A stretch of DNA of 64,000 bases from Bradyrhizobium sp. Ec3.3 (GCF_000472925.1 NZ_AXAS01000018.1:1-64000); one strand, 5' to 3'; positions 1 through 9,317 are shown, counted from the stretch's first letter. Numbers and translations: made by a program. Notes: generated by a model not told the origin, from the sequence alone.

Positions 1-276
1 CTGTCCCTTGCTATACGGCCGCACGTATTTGGCTGGCATCAGCCGGGCATTGTGGCCGAGTCCCTGTAGCTTGCGGCTGAGATGATGCGCGCCGACGCAA
101 GCCTCCATCCCGATCAGGCACGGCGCCAGGTTGGCAAGTCGCGCCTCGACCTGGCCACGCGACCATTTTTGCCGGAGTACGATCGCACCACGCCGATCGT
201 GCCCTACGACGTGAAACGAGTTCTTGCCGATATCGATACCAACCACGGCAATTGCGCTGCTAGATTTCTGAGACAT
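1..276 (-). mobile_element. IS110-family transposase, N-terminal part, cut by window edge
   Basis: The minus strand is open from an ATG at 276 to the first base of the window, giving 92 residues with no stop. The translation begins MSQKSSSAIAVVGIDIGKNS and continues with a FHVVGHD stretch. The G-I-D-I-G-K segment matches the first acidic motif of the DEDD (RuvC-like) transposases of IS110/IS1111 elements, which move by a site-specific, RuvC-like mechanism. The rest of the gene lies outside the window, so intactness cannot be judged. Placing an IS here fits the decayed genes that follow to its right. No terminal repeat is expected for most IS110 elements and none was seen. Confidence 0.82.
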
Positions 277-526
277 GGCGCGCTCCTTTTCGGTGCCCCG
301 AACCAGCTTCGATCACTGGCGGGGCTGGAGCACGGCCGGACCATGCCATTAGCGGTCACTGACAGGTCTAGCGGACAGTATCAATTTCCAGCGTCTAGTC
401 TTCTTCACGCATGCCGGCTCACTATCGGAAATACTCTGGGGAAACCGTCGCCGCCGCACACGGGTGGGCCGCCGCACACGAATATCCGCAACAAGTCGCG
501 CCTGACCGTCCTGCAGGAAACCCGAG

Positions 527-1627
527 CTAAGCCGACATGTGCTTCTCCAGAGCTACCGCGATCTTCTCCAGGGCGGCATTCCTGTGCTTCATGTCGACGG
601 TCTGTTGTTCGCACATCTCGATCATCGTCCGGCCGGACCAGCGTCTGCGCGCATGCAAACCTAATCGGGAACAAAGCCAGCCCGCCACCGCGAAGAGGCC
701 TATCGTGGCGAGCCAGGATAGCGCCTGCCCCTGACCGAAGTCCGCGATGGCGCGGCGGAAATCGCCCCTGGTCAGGTACGCGCTGGCGCGACCGCTATGG
801 GCGTCGCTATCTTTCGGATCGAGCGCGATCATCTGATCGTAGTCGGCGATGGCGCGGTCAATATCGCCCTTGGCTTGATAAGCGTAGCCGCGGTTGTAGT
901 AGGCGTCCCTGTATCTCGGATAGAGCGCGATCGCCTGACTGCAGTCGGCGATGACGCGATCGAGGTCACCCTTTGCCCTGTATGCGAGGGAACGGTTGTA
1001 ATATGCGACCGCATATTTCGGGTCGCGCGCGATCACCTGGTCGTAGTCGGCGATTGCGCGATCAAGGTCGCCTTTGCCATAGTAGGCGTTGCCGCGGGCG
1101 GTGAGGGCGACATTGTTGTTCGCATCGAGTTCGAGGCTGTCGGTATAGTCGGCAATGGCACGGTCGTTGTCGCCCTTGGCCTGATAGGCGTCGCCGCGCT
1201 CGCCGTATCCGACGCGCTTTCCATAGTCCGACAGACCGCTTTCGAACGCCCGGTTCACGTCCGCTATCGCCCGATCGTAGTCGTGCCGCTGGTTGTAGAT
1301 ACGCGACCTGTTGAGCAGTGAGCCGGCGGCTTTCGGTTCGAGCCGGATCGCCTCGTTGTAGTCGTTCAAAGCGCGGTCGACGCGATCGGCGAGACTTGTC
1401 CACGACCAGGAATAGCCACGCGCATGATACAAGTTGGACAGGCCTTGGTCATCGTAGTCGCCGCTTTCGATCGCACGGGTACAGGCGGCGATGGTCGCGG
1501 CAGCGGTTTCCTTCGATCCGTTCAAACAGTCCTGTCGATCGCCGGCTGCCGCGGGCCGGCTGACGGCGGCTGCCATTGCGATTACCAAGGCAGCCAGCCA
1601 GGCATACGCAGAAATCCTAGAGCGCAT
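527..1627 (-). CDS. Secreted tetratricopeptide-repeat protein with C-terminal membrane segment
   Basis: The protein has 366 residues when started at the ATG at 1627, which follows a GGAGAAGAGG ribosome site directly; the frame is open further upstream but that part overlaps the neighbouring gene. Residues 1-30 form a signal peptide (MRSRISAYAWLAALVIAMAA, then PAAAGDRQDC). From about residue 70 there are some six or seven TPR units with the recurring pattern GDxDRAIADYxQxIALDP. Near the C-terminus is one hydrophobic stretch (LSWLATIGLFAVAGWLCSRL), followed by a short helical tail EQQTVDMKHRNAALEKIAVA. TPR arrays are protein-binding scaffolds; the partner is unknown. It sits 32 bp downstream of a small membrane protein that ends in a similar tail, so the two probably form an operon and act together. 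Confidence 0.8.
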   Translation of the reverse strand: MRSRISAYAWLAALVIAMAAAVSRPAAAGDRQDCLNGSKETAAATIAACTRAIESGDYDDQGLSNLYHARGYSWSWTSLADRVDRALNDYNEAIRLEPKAAGSLLNRSRIYNQRHDYDRAIADVNRAFESGLSDYGKRVGYGERGDAYQAKGDNDRAIADYTDSLELDANNNVALTARGNAYYGKGDLDRAIADYDQVIARDPKYAVAYYNRSLAYRAKGDLDRVIADCSQAIALYPRYRDAYYNRGYAYQAKGDIDRAIADYDQMIALDPKDSDAHSGRASAYLTRGDFRRAIADFGQGQALSWLATIGLFAVAGWLCSRLGLHARRRWSGRTMIEMCEQQTVDMKHRNAALEKIAVALEKHMSA

Positions 1628-1659
1628 CCTCTTCTCTCCGCGACGCACCGATGTTCGGG

Positions 1660-1965
1660 CTAACCGGCAGACGGCTTTTCCAGAGCCGCCGCGATCCTCT
1701 CCAACAATGCGTTCGTGCGTTGGGTTTCCACAACCTGCTGCTCGAAGAGATCGACCCAACTCGCTCCGGATGCTGCGCGCCCATTCCTGCGCGAAAACCA
1801 CAGCCAAACGCCGATCAGCGCCAGGAACGGCAACCAGGACATGATCAGACTCACCAACCAGTACGGCGCACCACCGCGTGCTGTGAGCGTAAACCAGGCG
1901 AAGAAAGCTCCGACGAGAACGATCCACACAGCGGCGGGCAGAAACCAAGAGCGAAGCTTGGTCAT
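1660..1965 (-). CDS. Small membrane protein, function unknown
   Basis: With the ATG at 1965 the product has 101 residues. It begins MTKLRSWFLPAAVWIVLVGA and contains two hydrophobic segments (about residues 7-28 and 38-60), then a basic stretch and a C-terminal amphipathic tail FEQQVVETQRTNALLERIAA. That tail resembles the tail of the TPR protein encoded just downstream (EQQ, then R/N-x-A-x-LE-x-IA-x-ALEK), suggesting a shared interaction module. The open frame extends to 2127, but the extra residues are basic and look non-coding. The ribosome site for the chosen start is weak, so the start is uncertain. I do not recognise a named family. Confidence 0.6.
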   Translation of the reverse strand: MTKLRSWFLPAAVWIVLVGAFFAWFTLTARGGAPYWLVSLIMSWLPFLALIGVWLWFSRRNGRAASGASWVDLFEQQVVETQRTNALLERIAAALEKPSAG

Positions 1966-2140
1966 TCCATGCACGACAGTTCCCCTTGGTTGATCTTGGG
2001 ATACAGACGCTATCATTGGTTGATTGGTCTTTCCATGCAGTCCCCTCTGCAGCCGTCGCAACGTGGTTAGCCGTTTCTTTGCGAGATGCCTCAGCCACCA
2101 TGAAAAGCTTGGCGCAAGCTGGCGCATTGCCGCATGTCAC

Positions 2141-2603
2141 GACTGCGCCCCTTGCTGCAACGCCTCTACACCTGCAAGAAGTGCGGCACGGTCGAGGTAA
2201 ACAGAGAGCTTGCGGACTCCACGCGCCGCTCCCGGTTCGGGGCCTGTCGCTACTCTGCTATTGATTACGGTTCGCGGCCGTCATGACGAAAGTGGCAGCG
2301 CCGTTGAGCTTGTTGCAATTGTCTGGATTTGGCCCATCGGCGAAGTGGCCGCGCGCCTCGTCGAGATCCGGACACGGTTGCTGGAGCGACACGGGTTCGA
2401 ATCGCCGAAATAGGGCACGACCGGATATATGAAGATAGGAAATCTACTCGAGCCGGGCGTCGACCTGTTATGCTTCAATTGGAGACCGAATTGCCTGTCC
2501 CGCACGGGGCGCCGGAGGTAGGTGATGACGACTCGGCGCCCATAGTTCTATTCGCCGCAATCTTTCACAGCATCCATTCCAAGTTCAACTGAGCGAGGTT
2601 CTC
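2141..2603. other. Intergenic stretch without a supported gene
   Basis: These 460 bases separate the TPR/membrane-protein pair from the SGNH pseudogene. Short open frames occur on both strands, but none has a good start, a ribosome site and a recognisable product. The stretch probably contains decayed coding DNA. Confidence 0.5.
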
Positions 2604-3315
2604 GTGGCCAGGCGAATCCTGTGTTTTGGCGACTTTCTGACGTGGGGGTAGATTGCCGTTCGCGAGGGCGCACCAACGACAAGATTCCCTTATCCAGAGC
2701 GGTGGACGGGGATCATGGCCTCCAGACTTGGATCCGACTACGAGATCGTGGAGGAAGGTCTGAGTGCACGAACGACGGCGATCGATGATCCCGTTGATCC
2801 GCGTCTGAACGGATCCGTCTATCTGCCCTCCGCGCTGGCAAGTCACCTTCCGCTGGACCTCGTCATCATCATGCTCGGAACGAACGATGCGAAGAGTTAC
2901 TATCATCGCACGTCATATGAAATTGCAGTCGGCATGTCGAAACTGGTCGGCCAGGTGCTCACGTCGACGGGTGGCGTAGGCACGGTTTACGGAGCCCCTC
3001 AGGTGCGCGTCGTGGTGCCGCCTCCACTTGCGCCGGTAGCCGATCCCTGGCTCCAGGGAATGTTCGAGGGCGGGCGCGAGAAGACGGTGGAGCTTGCGAC
3101 GCAGTACAGGTCTCTGGCCAACTTCATGAAGGTCGACTTCTTCGACGCAGGACGCGTGATCCCAACAGGCGGTCTGGATGGGAATCCATTTCTCCGCGCA
3201 AAACAATGCGGATCTCGGCAACGCCCTGGCTGACAAGGTCTTGGAGATATTTTCGCGCAAGCACGGTGAATGTCGGCAGGTGAAGCTTGCGCGCCTCTGC
3301 CCATTGCTCGTGTGA
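2604..3315 (+). pseudogene. SGNH/GDSL arylesterase-like hydrolase, inactivated
   Basis: Read from a GTG at 2604 (with GAGG upstream) the translation starts VARRILCFGDFLTWG and then meets TAG at 2649-2651. The family consensus here is GDSLTWGW, so the catalytic serine codon has become TTT (Phe) and the following Trp codon TAG; both are C:G to T:A changes. The same frame continues with the downstream family blocks, including LGTND. At about 3183 one extra base shifts the frame: after GGLDG the next frame reads IHFSAQNNADLGNALADKVL, which carries the catalytic His region, and ends at TGA 3313-3315. An ATG at 2715 keeps a 172-residue frame open, but it lacks the nucleophile block. Three independent lesions indicate a true pseudogene rather than a sequencing slip. 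Confidence 0.85.
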
Positions 3316-3342
3316 ATATACGGCTTGGTCACAACTCGCGCC

Positions 3343-3822
3343 TCACCGCCTGAAATCAAGTCGCCCGTTCGGAAAGCATCCGTCGATGCGCGCCGCGTCG
3401 ACCACGCGCCCGACCCATGGCCGCGTGATGCCGGGGTCCGTCAGGTTGATGTATTTTCCGACCAGGCGATCTGCACCGTCGCGCACGGCATCGATGAGCC
3501 CGTGCCTTCGGCCATCGTCCCAATCGAAGCGCAGATAGATCCGGTTCCCCGCGACGCGGAGCTCGGCGCGGCCCTGTTTCCACTTGTCCGGCGCATCGCC
3601 CAAAATGGTCGGATCGGCGCCGCCGCTCCACCGGCTCGCCCAGGCGCCGTCCAGAGGATCGGATGCTGCAGGCATCGAGGCCCATTGTGCCGCGTTGCCG
3701 TCGTCCTCGCCGCCGCCGAGTGTCGCCGTCGCGGCATAGGTGATCACGTCATGGTCGTTGGGTTCCGGCACGTCCATTGTGCCGAACGGGTTGCGGATGA
3801 CGCGGCGCATGGTGTCTTGCAT
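3343..3822 (-). CDS. Conserved hypothetical protein, 159 aa
   Basis: The product starts MQDTMRRVIRNPFGTMDVPE and is rich in Asp, Gly and Trp, with no signal peptide or membrane segment. It contains the stretch AELRVAGNRIYLRFDWDDGR, which looks like an edge of a beta-sandwich, and a short C-terminal NGRLDFRR. A GGGA lies upstream of the start. I do not recognise a family. It converges on the SGNH pseudogene and is separated from the next minus-strand gene by a palindromic repeat, so it is probably transcribed alone. No lesion is visible. Confidence 0.6.
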   Translation of the reverse strand: MQDTMRRVIRNPFGTMDVPEPNDHDVITYAATATLGGGEDDGNAAQWASMPAASDPLDGAWASRWSGGADPTILGDAPDKWKQGRAELRVAGNRIYLRFDWDDGRRHGLIDAVRDGADRLVGKYINLTDPGITRPWVGRVVDAARIDGCFPNGRLDFRR

Positions 3823-3922
3823 GACGATGTCCCGAGATGAGTTGGCTTTGAAACAGCTCTATCGCCAGGACCAGTCATCGCCCACCCGATTTCCGCAAAG
3901 GCAAACGCGATCCTCCCCCTCC

Positions 3923-4049
3923 GTCATTCCGGGGCGCGACGAAGTCGCGAGCCCGGAATCCATTTCGTTACGATCTCTGAGGCGCGATGGATTCCGGGCC
4001 TGCGCCTGTCCGCGCATCCCCATTGCGCAAGTGCGCAATGTGGAATGAC
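3923..4049. repeat. Palindromic intergenic repeat (GTCATTCC...GGAATGAC type)
   Basis: The element begins GTCATTCCGGGGCGCGACGA and ends with GGAATGAC, the complement of its start. Inside are further arms, including CCGGAATC facing GATTCCGG. The same outer words recur at 10692, 56549 and 58385, so this is one copy of a dispersed family. Confidence 0.75.
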
Positions 4050-4069
4050 GACGGTGAGAGAGTCGCGCT

Positions 4070-4741
4070 CTACTTCAAATGCTTCGCAAAGAACGCCATG
4101 CTGCGCGGCCAGGCGATGTCGGCGCTGGTCTTGTCGTAGCTCGCGCGCTCGTCGCAGTGGAAGCCATGTTGAGCGCCGGGATAGATGAAGACCTCGACGT
4201 CCGCCCGCTTGCCCTTGATGGTCTCGACGTCAGTCAGGGGAATGCCGGCGTCTTTCTCTCCGAAATGCAGCTGCGTCGGCACCTTCGGCTTCTCGTCGGC
4301 AAAGCGCACGACGGCGCCGCCATAATAGCCGATCGCGGCCGAGAGGCCGGACAGCCGTGCCGCCGCGACATAGGCGATGCTGCCCCCCAAGCAGAAGCCG
4401 ATGATGCCGACCGGGCCGACACTCTTCACCGCGTCGATCGCGGCCTGCGTATCGTGCAGCATCGCTGACCAGTCGGGGTTGACGACGAACTTGCGTGCCT
4501 CGGCGATCTCGTCGGGCGAATAGCCCGACTGGAAATTGGGCGAGGTGCGATCGAAGATCGACGGCGCGACCGCGACATAGCCTTCCTTGGCGAGCCGGTC
4601 GCACACCGAGCGGATGTGATGATTGACCCCAAAAATCTCCTGGATCACCACCACCGCGCCTTTCGGCGCGCCGGTGGGGTCGGCGCGATAGGCGCCAAGC
4701 TGAAAATTGTCGGAGGCCGTCAGTTGGATGTCCTGTCCCAC
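4070..4741 (-). CDS. Dienelactone hydrolase family protein
   Basis: Alpha/beta-hydrolase of about 223 residues. The nucleophile elbow reads GFCLGG, with Cys as nucleophile as in carboxymethylenebutenolidase, which opens dienelactones in chloroaromatic breakdown. The general scaffold is clear: an early VVIQEIFGV strand-loop, a later FGEKDAGIP segment carrying the acid, and PGAQHGFHC carrying the His. I chose the GTG at 4741 because AAGGA stands about eight bases upstream. An in-frame ATG at 4795 would add 18 residues, but that ATG lies inside a palindromic repeat. Members of this family act on varied substrates, so the true substrate is unknown. It stands apart from other degradation genes. 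Confidence 0.85.
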   Translation of the reverse strand: MGQDIQLTASDNFQLGAYRADPTGAPKGAVVVIQEIFGVNHHIRSVCDRLAKEGYVAVAPSIFDRTSPNFQSGYSPDEIAEARKFVVNPDWSAMLHDTQAAIDAVKSVGPVGIIGFCLGGSIAYVAAARLSGLSAAIGYYGGAVVRFADEKPKVPTQLHFGEKDAGIPLTDVETIKGKRADVEVFIYPGAQHGFHCDERASYDKTSADIAWPRSMAFFAKHLK

Positions 4742-4790
4742 GAGGTTGTCCTTCGTTGTTGGTTGTTGATCCAGAATACCGCTCCGACTC

Positions 4791-4905
4791 GTCATCCTCA
4801 GGAGCGTGCTCTTGCGCGCGTCTCGAAGGATGAAGGCCCTGTTGCTTCAGCGGAGGCTGCATGGTTCGAGAGGCGCCTTCGGCGCTCCTCACCATGAGGA
4901 GTGAG
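4791..4905. repeat. Palindromic intergenic repeat (GTCATCCTCAGG type)
   Basis: It begins GTCATCCTCAGGAGCG and has nested hairpins, including GAGGCGCCTTCGGCGCTC and an end reading CCATGAGGAGTG. The related copy at 59010-59112 begins GTCATCCTGAGG. It overlaps the possible upstream ATG of the dienelactone hydrolase gene. Confidence 0.65.
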
Positions 4906-4915
4906 AGTCGCGGTT

Positions 4916-5254
4916 CTACTCCCACATCCAGTTCTCGCCGTAGTCTTCTTTCCAGCCTGCGAGGCGACCATGGCGGAATTGCAGGAACAGGCGGTGGCGG
5001 TGGGGGATGAGCCGGCTGCCGCCGAGATTGCGCAAGGCGAGGTAGATCTCGTTGCCGGGGCGTCCGCGAACATATTGCAGCGGCTGGCCCAGCGCCTGCG
5101 CCGCCTGGGTGGCATCCATCCCGAAGGCCAGCGGCGTGGTGTTCGACAATGTCATGACGAAGGGTAGGCGCGGCGGCGTCCATTGCTCGGCTTGCGCCGC
5201 GGCCGTCATCATGCCCAGCACTATCGCGACAGTTGCCATCATCGTCGGCTTCAT
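4916..5254 (-). CDS. Small secreted hypothetical protein
   Basis: The product has 112 residues. Residues 1-22 form a signal peptide (MKPTMMATVAIVLGMMTAAA, cut near QAEQW), so the mature protein should be periplasmic. The rest contains GMDATQAAQALGQPLQYVRG, reminiscent of small SmpA/OmlA-like folds that start with a helix followed by strands, and it ends ENWMWE. I do not assign a function. It follows the broken alpha/beta hydrolase on the same strand with only a few bases between, so it may have been co-transcribed with it. Confidence 0.65.
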   Translation of the reverse strand: MKPTMMATVAIVLGMMTAAAQAEQWTPPRLPFVMTLSNTTPLAFGMDATQAAQALGQPLQYVRGRPGNEIYLALRNLGGSRLIPHRHRLFLQFRHGRLAGWKEDYGENWMWE

Positions 5255-5257
5255 CGT

Positions 5258-6042
5258 TCAGGTCCCTTCGCGGCCCGCCTCGTGCGGCAGATTTTTCAGG
5301 AAGGGGACCACTGCGTCAACAAAAGCCTGCGGCTGATCGATGTTGACGGCATGCCCGGCTGCGGGAATCACGACCTTGTGTGCGCCGGGGATTTTTGCCG
5401 CCATGTAGTCGGACGCGGCGAGGAACGGGGTGTCGTCGGCGCCGACCACGATTAGCGACGGCACCTCGATGTCCGGCAGCAGCTCCATCACCTTCGCGTC
5501 GCGCTGGGTCAGCATGCGCGCGCGGCGAGCGCAAGCCCCCTGGCGTTGCGGTGGCTGGCGGTCGCGCGCTCGCGGGTCGCCGATGTCAGCACCTCGAGAC
5601 CTTCGCGGTCGAGCTTGTCGGCCGTGGCGCGTGCGCGCGCGTTCCAGGCCTCGCGCGCATGGTCCTTTTTGAAGCCCGGACCGGTGTCGACGATCAGGAG
5701 CGCACGCACGCGCTTCTGATGCGCGCGATAGAAGGCGAGCGACATGTAACCGCCGAGCGACAGCCCGCCGATGATGGCGCGCTGCGCGCCGACCGCATCG
5801 AGGACCCCGGCCATGTCGCCGACGGTCAGCGCTTCGCTATAGGCATTGGGGTCGTCGGGATAATCCGACTGGCCGTGACCGCGCATGTCCCACAGCACGA
5901 GCGTGGTGTGCCTGGCGAGCGCATCGATATGCCCATGCCACATCGCCGAGGTCGATGAATAGCCGTGGGTCAGAAGCAGCGGCGGCCCGCTGCCGTGGAC
6001 TTCGTAGTGGATGGCAACTCCGTCCCGATCGATCCGTGGCAT
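5258..6042 (-). pseudogene. Alpha/beta hydrolase split by a one-base frameshift
   Basis: Two overlapping frames on the minus strand together encode one normal hydrolase of about 260 residues. The first starts at the ATG at 6042 (AGGTGGG upstream) as MPRIDRDGVAIHYEVHGSGP and carries the oxyanion HGYSS motif and the nucleophile elbow GGLSLGG. It ends at 5509. The second frame, 5258-5515, supplies the acid (VGADDTPF) and the catalytic His (PAAGHAVNI). The join falls in a CGCGCGC run near 5509-5520, where one base appears to be missing. All catalytic residues are still encoded, so this could be a recent lesion or a read error in a GC run. Resequencing the run would decide. Confidence 0.75.
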
Positions 6043-6170
6043 CGCGCCCACCTGTGTTGATGTCGAACATCCTAGCGTGATGAGTTACTTCGAGGAAACT
6101 GCCTCAGCGTGACGGCATGCATGCGTCATGCGAATTTTACGCTTATTCCGTCAGGCGGTTGCGTCAGATC

Positions 6171-6188
6171 GTTGTGGCAACGCACAAC
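6171..6188. promoter_or_regulatory. 18-bp inverted repeat upstream of the molybdenum hydroxylase genes
   Basis: GTTGTG and CACAAC stand six bases apart, perfectly complementary, in the gap between the divergent hydrolase and hydroxylase genes. It may be an operator. No regulator gene lies beside it, so this is tentative. Confidence 0.35.
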
Positions 6189-6350
6189 GGTGATGCCAGC
6201 ATCATGTTTGTTTCGATCGTTTCCAAATTGCATTTGCCTCGGCAAACGAACGCGATCATTCTCGCGCCCAAGGCCGACGCCAGCCCGGTGGGTTTCGGTC
6301 AGACAAGTTGCCGCCGTAAGCGGCTTCATGCACCGGCAGGGGAAGAAACC

Positions 6351-6842
6351 ATGCCTACTCTCACCATCAACGGGCGGAGTATGTCCGTGGATGCGGCGCA
6401 CGATACGCCGCTCCTTTGGGCGATCCGCGAGCAATTGCAGATGACCGGCACGAAATTCGGCTGCGGGGCCGGTCTGTGCGGTGCCTGCACCGTGCACGTC
6501 AACGGCGAAGCCGTCCGCTCGTGCCAGACCATGGTCGGTGACGTCGCCGGCAAGAAGATCACCACCATCGAAGGCCTCTCCGCCAAGGGCGATCACCCCT
6601 TGCAGAAGGCGTGGATCGCCGAGCAGGTCCCGCAATGCGGCTACTGCCAGTCCGGTCAGATCATGCAGGCCGCAGCGCTGCTGTCGAAGAACTCGAACCC
6701 GACCAAGGAAGAGGTCGTCGCGCATATGGACGGCAATCTCTGCCGTTGCATGACCTATTCGCGGATTCAGAAGGCGATCATGCGTGCCGCATCCGAGATG
6801 CGCACCGCGTCCGCCTCCGGCAATGAGCGGAGGCCCACATGA
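6351..6842 (+). CDS. (2Fe-2S)-binding small subunit of a molybdenum hydroxylase (IorA-like)
   Basis: The product has 163 residues, beginning [20 protein letters not shown]. It carries the plant-type ferredoxin cluster C-x4-C-x2-C ([14 protein letters not shown], Cys38/43/46, then Cys58). A C-terminal four-Cys domain follows, with QCGYCQSGQ and NLCRCMTY. Such proteins pass electrons from a molybdopterin subunit in xanthine-oxidase-type enzymes; the two-subunit form without an FAD protein is typical of isoquinoline 1-oxidoreductase and aldehyde oxidases that feed a cytochrome. The frame is open back to 6117, but the ATG at 6351 follows AGGGGAAG and matches the family's usual start. The stop overlaps the start of the large-subunit gene (ATGA). 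Confidence 0.9.
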   Translation: MPTLTINGRSMSVDAAHDTPLLWAIREQLQMTGTKFGCGAGLCGACTVHVNGEAVRSCQTMVGDVAGKKITTIEGLSAKGDHPLQKAWIAEQVPQCGYCQSGQIMQAAALLSKNSNPTKEEVVAHMDGNLCRCMTYSRIQKAIMRAASEMRTASASGNERRPT

Positions 6843-9130
6843 ATCAGCACGTAAAGAACGTCACCGCCGAGACGACTGATCTCAGCCGCCGCTCGTTCCT
6901 GGTCGGCACTGCGGCCACCGGCCTCGTGCTTGGCTATGCCGGCGTCCCCGGCGTCAGTGAGGCGCTTGCCGCGCCTTCGAATTTCGAGCCGAGCGTCTGG
7001 TACTCGATCTCGCCCGAAGGTCTCGTCACCGTGACCTGCGGCAAGGCCGACATGGGCCAGCACATCGCCTCCACCATGGCGCAGATCGTCTGCGAAGAGC
7101 TGGGCGCAAAGTGGAGCGACATGCGCGTGCAACTCGCCTCCAACGATCCGAAGTTCAACGACCCCGTGCTGGGTGCGCAGATCACCGGCGGCAGCTGGTC
7201 GACCATGATGAACTTCGACGCGATGAGCCGTGCGGGTGCCGCGGGCCGCATTGCGCTCACGGAAGCTGCGGCCGCCGCGATGGGCCTGCCGCCCTTCTAC
7301 AAGGACGAGCTGGTCGTGCGCGACTCCGTGATCTCGCATCCGAAGTCGAAGAAGCAGATGACCTTTGCCGATATCGTCAAGAGCGGCAAGGCGACCAAGA
7401 CCTTCACGGCCGACGATCTCAAGGCCATCAAGCTGAAGACGCCGGACCAGTACACCATGATCGGCGTGTCGGTGCCGCAGCTCGACATCCCCTCCAAGAC
7501 CAACGGCACGGCCAAGTATGGCATCGACGTCATGCTGCCGGGCATGGCCTACGGCAAGGTCGTCACTCCGCCGGTGCGCTTCGGCGCCACGGTGAAATCG
7601 GTCGACGACAGCGATGCCAAGAAAGTGCCGGGCTTCATCAAGGCGGTCATCGTCGACGACAAGACGCAGACCACCTCGGGCTGGGTCGTGGCGGTGGCCA
7701 ACACCTACGCGCAGGCCCGCAAGGCGGCGGACGCGCTGAAGATCGCCTATGACGGCGGTCCGAACGCAAAGCTGTCGAGCCAGTCGTTGCTGGACGAGGC
7801 GAAGCGGCTCCAGGGCCTCGACGATTCCGGACAGTATTTCGTCAAGGACGGCGATCCGAACGCGGCGTTCGGCTCGGCGGCCAAGGTGCTGGAGGCGGAA
7901 TACACCACCAACATCAACATCCACGCGCCGATGGAGCCGATGAACGCCACCGCGGAGTTCAAGGGCGACATCCTGCACATCTATTCCGGCAACCAGTTCG
8001 CAACGCGCTCCGGCGCGATCGCCGCCGGTGCCGCCGGGATCGATCCGAAGTTCGTGGTCATGCACCAGATGTGGCTCGGCGGCGGCTTCGGCCGGCGGCT
8101 CGATGCCGACATGATGGTGCCGGCGGTGCAGGCGGCCAAGGCCGTGGGCAAGCCGGTCAAGGTGATCTACTCGCGCGAGAACGACATGACGATGGATTTC
8201 TCGCGTCCGCTCACCTACCAGAAGGTCAAGGCCGGCGTGGACGGCGACGGCAAGATCGCCGCGATCAGCCACGACGTAGTCTCGGCCTGGCCGACCGCGC
8301 GCTGGGGAATCCCCGATTTCCTGACACCCTCGGTCGACCAGAAGGGCCCGCTCGATAGCTTCACGGTGAACGGGTCGGACTTCTTCTACACCGTGCCCAA
8401 CCACTATGTGCGGGCGATCAAGAACGAGATGGCGCACAACGCCACTCCGTCCGGTCAGCTCCGCTCGGTGGCGCCAGGTTGGACCTTCTGGGCCGTCGAA
8501 AGCATGATCGACGAGATCGCGGCTGCGACGGGCAAGGATCCGGCCCAGCTCCGCATCTCGCTGCTCGACGGCGCAGGCAAGAACGACGGCGGCGCTCAGC
8601 GGCTGCGCAACACGCTGCTCGCCGCGATGGGCCTTGCCGGCTACGGCACCAAGAAGCTCCCCAAGGGAGAAGGCATGGGCGTGGCCTGCGTGTCGTCGCA
8701 GGAGCGCGCCACCGCAAGCTGGACGGCATGCGTCGCGCATGTCGCCGTCGCGCCGTCGGGGGCCGTGACCGTGAAGAAGCTCACGGTGGCGACCGACGTC
8801 GGCACGCAGGTGCATCCCGACAACATCCGCGCCCAGGTCGAGGGCGCAGCGCTGTGGGGCCTGTCGCTTGCGCTGTACGAAAAGGCGACGCTGAAGGACG
8901 GTGGCATCGAGCAGACCAACTTCGACAGCTACACGCCCTTGCGCATGAGCCAGATGCCGGAAGTCGCGGTCGCCGTGATCGCCAATGGCGAGAAGGCGAC
9001 TGGCGTCGGCGAGCCCGCGGTGACGGTGGTCGCCCCGGCCATCGGCAACGCCATCTTCAACGCCTCGGGCGCGCGCGTCCGCGCGCTGCCGATCACGGCG
9101 GAAGCCGTGAAGGCGAACATGAAGGCGTAA
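6839..9130 (+). CDS. Molybdopterin-binding large subunit of a molybdenum hydroxylase (IorB-like)
   Basis: The product has 763 residues, the usual length for IorB-like aldehyde/isoquinoline oxidoreductase large subunits. A twin-arginine signal ([20 protein letters not shown]) covers about residues 15-45, so the folded holoenzyme should be exported to the periplasm, the small subunit probably going along. Molybdopterin-binding features are visible: [12 protein letters not shown] in the middle and [20 protein letters not shown] near the end, whose Glu is the expected catalytic base. It overlaps the small-subunit stop by four bases, so the two are translationally coupled. No XdhC-type maturation factor is nearby. 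Substrate unknown; aldehydes or N-heterocycles are likely. Confidence 0.9.
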   Translation: MNQHVKNVTAETTDLSRRSFLVGTAATGLVLGYAGVPGVSEALAAPSNFEPSVWYSISPEGLVTVTCGKADMGQHIASTMAQIVCEELGAKWSDMRVQLASNDPKFNDPVLGAQITGGSWSTMMNFDAMSRAGAAGRIALTEAAAAAMGLPPFYKDELVVRDSVISHPKSKKQMTFADIVKSGKATKTFTADDLKAIKLKTPDQYTMIGVSVPQLDIPSKTNGTAKYGIDVMLPGMAYGKVVTPPVRFGATVKSVDDSDAKKVPGFIKAVIVDDKTQTTSGWVVAVANTYAQARKAADALKIAYDGGPNAKLSSQSLLDEAKRLQGLDDSGQYFVKDGDPNAAFGSAAKVLEAEYTTNINIHAPMEPMNATAEFKGDILHIYSGNQFATRSGAIAAGAAGIDPKFVVMHQMWLGGGFGRRLDADMMVPAVQAAKAVGKPVKVIYSRENDMTMDFSRPLTYQKVKAGVDGDGKIAAISHDVVSAWPTARWGIPDFLTPSVDQKGPLDSFTVNGSDFFYTVPNHYVRAIKNEMAHNATPSGQLRSVAPGWTFWAVESMIDEIAAATGKDPAQLRISLLDGAGKNDGGAQRLRNTLLAAMGLAGYGTKKLPKGEGMGVACVSSQERATASWTACVAHVAVAPSGAVTVKKLTVATDVGTQVHPDNIRAQVEGAALWGLSLALYEKATLKDGGIEQTNFDSYTPLRMSQMPEVAVAVIANGEKATGVGEPAVTVVAPAIGNAIFNASGARVRALPITAEAVKANMKA

Positions 9131-9157
9131 GGCCGGCCGCAAATTGCATCGAGACGA

Positions 9158-9192
9158 TCCGCCGGAGGCAACCTCCGGCGGATTTGTTTTTG
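9158..9192 (+). terminator. Intrinsic terminator after the molybdenum hydroxylase operon
   Basis: TCCGCCGGAGG and CCTCCGGCGGA form a perfect 11-bp stem with a CAA loop, followed by TTTGTTTTTG. It lies 28 bases past the large-subunit stop. Confidence 0.88.
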
Positions 9193-9217
9193 CGCTCGGC
9201 CTTGCCACAAACTCAAC

Positions 9218-9317
9218 GTCATGCCCCGCGAAAGCGGGGCATCCAGTACGCCGCGGCCTCTCCGTATCCTCGCGCTGTCGCTGGAATACTGGATCACCCG
9301 CTTTCGGGGGTGATGAC
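9218..9317. repeat. Palindromic intergenic repeat (GTCATGCCCC type)
   Basis: GTCATGCCCCGCGAAAGCGG starts the element and a related inverted end (CCCGCTTTCGGGGGTGATGAC shortened here to its core CGCTTTCGGGGG) closes it. ATCCAGTA and TACTGGAT form an inner pair. It lies between the terminator and the HD-GYP gene. Confidence 0.65.

Noticed and set aside
4742-4795. N-terminal 18-residue extension of the dienelactone hydrolase
   Set aside because: The upstream ATG lies inside a palindromic repeat and lacks a ribosome site; the GTG at 4741 has AAGGA.
6767-9208. Open frame of 813 codons on the minus strand
   Set aside because: It is antisense to the molybdenum hydroxylase large subunit, whose domains are clear. 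The translation is His/Arg/Asp-rich low complexity, an effect of high GC at third positions.
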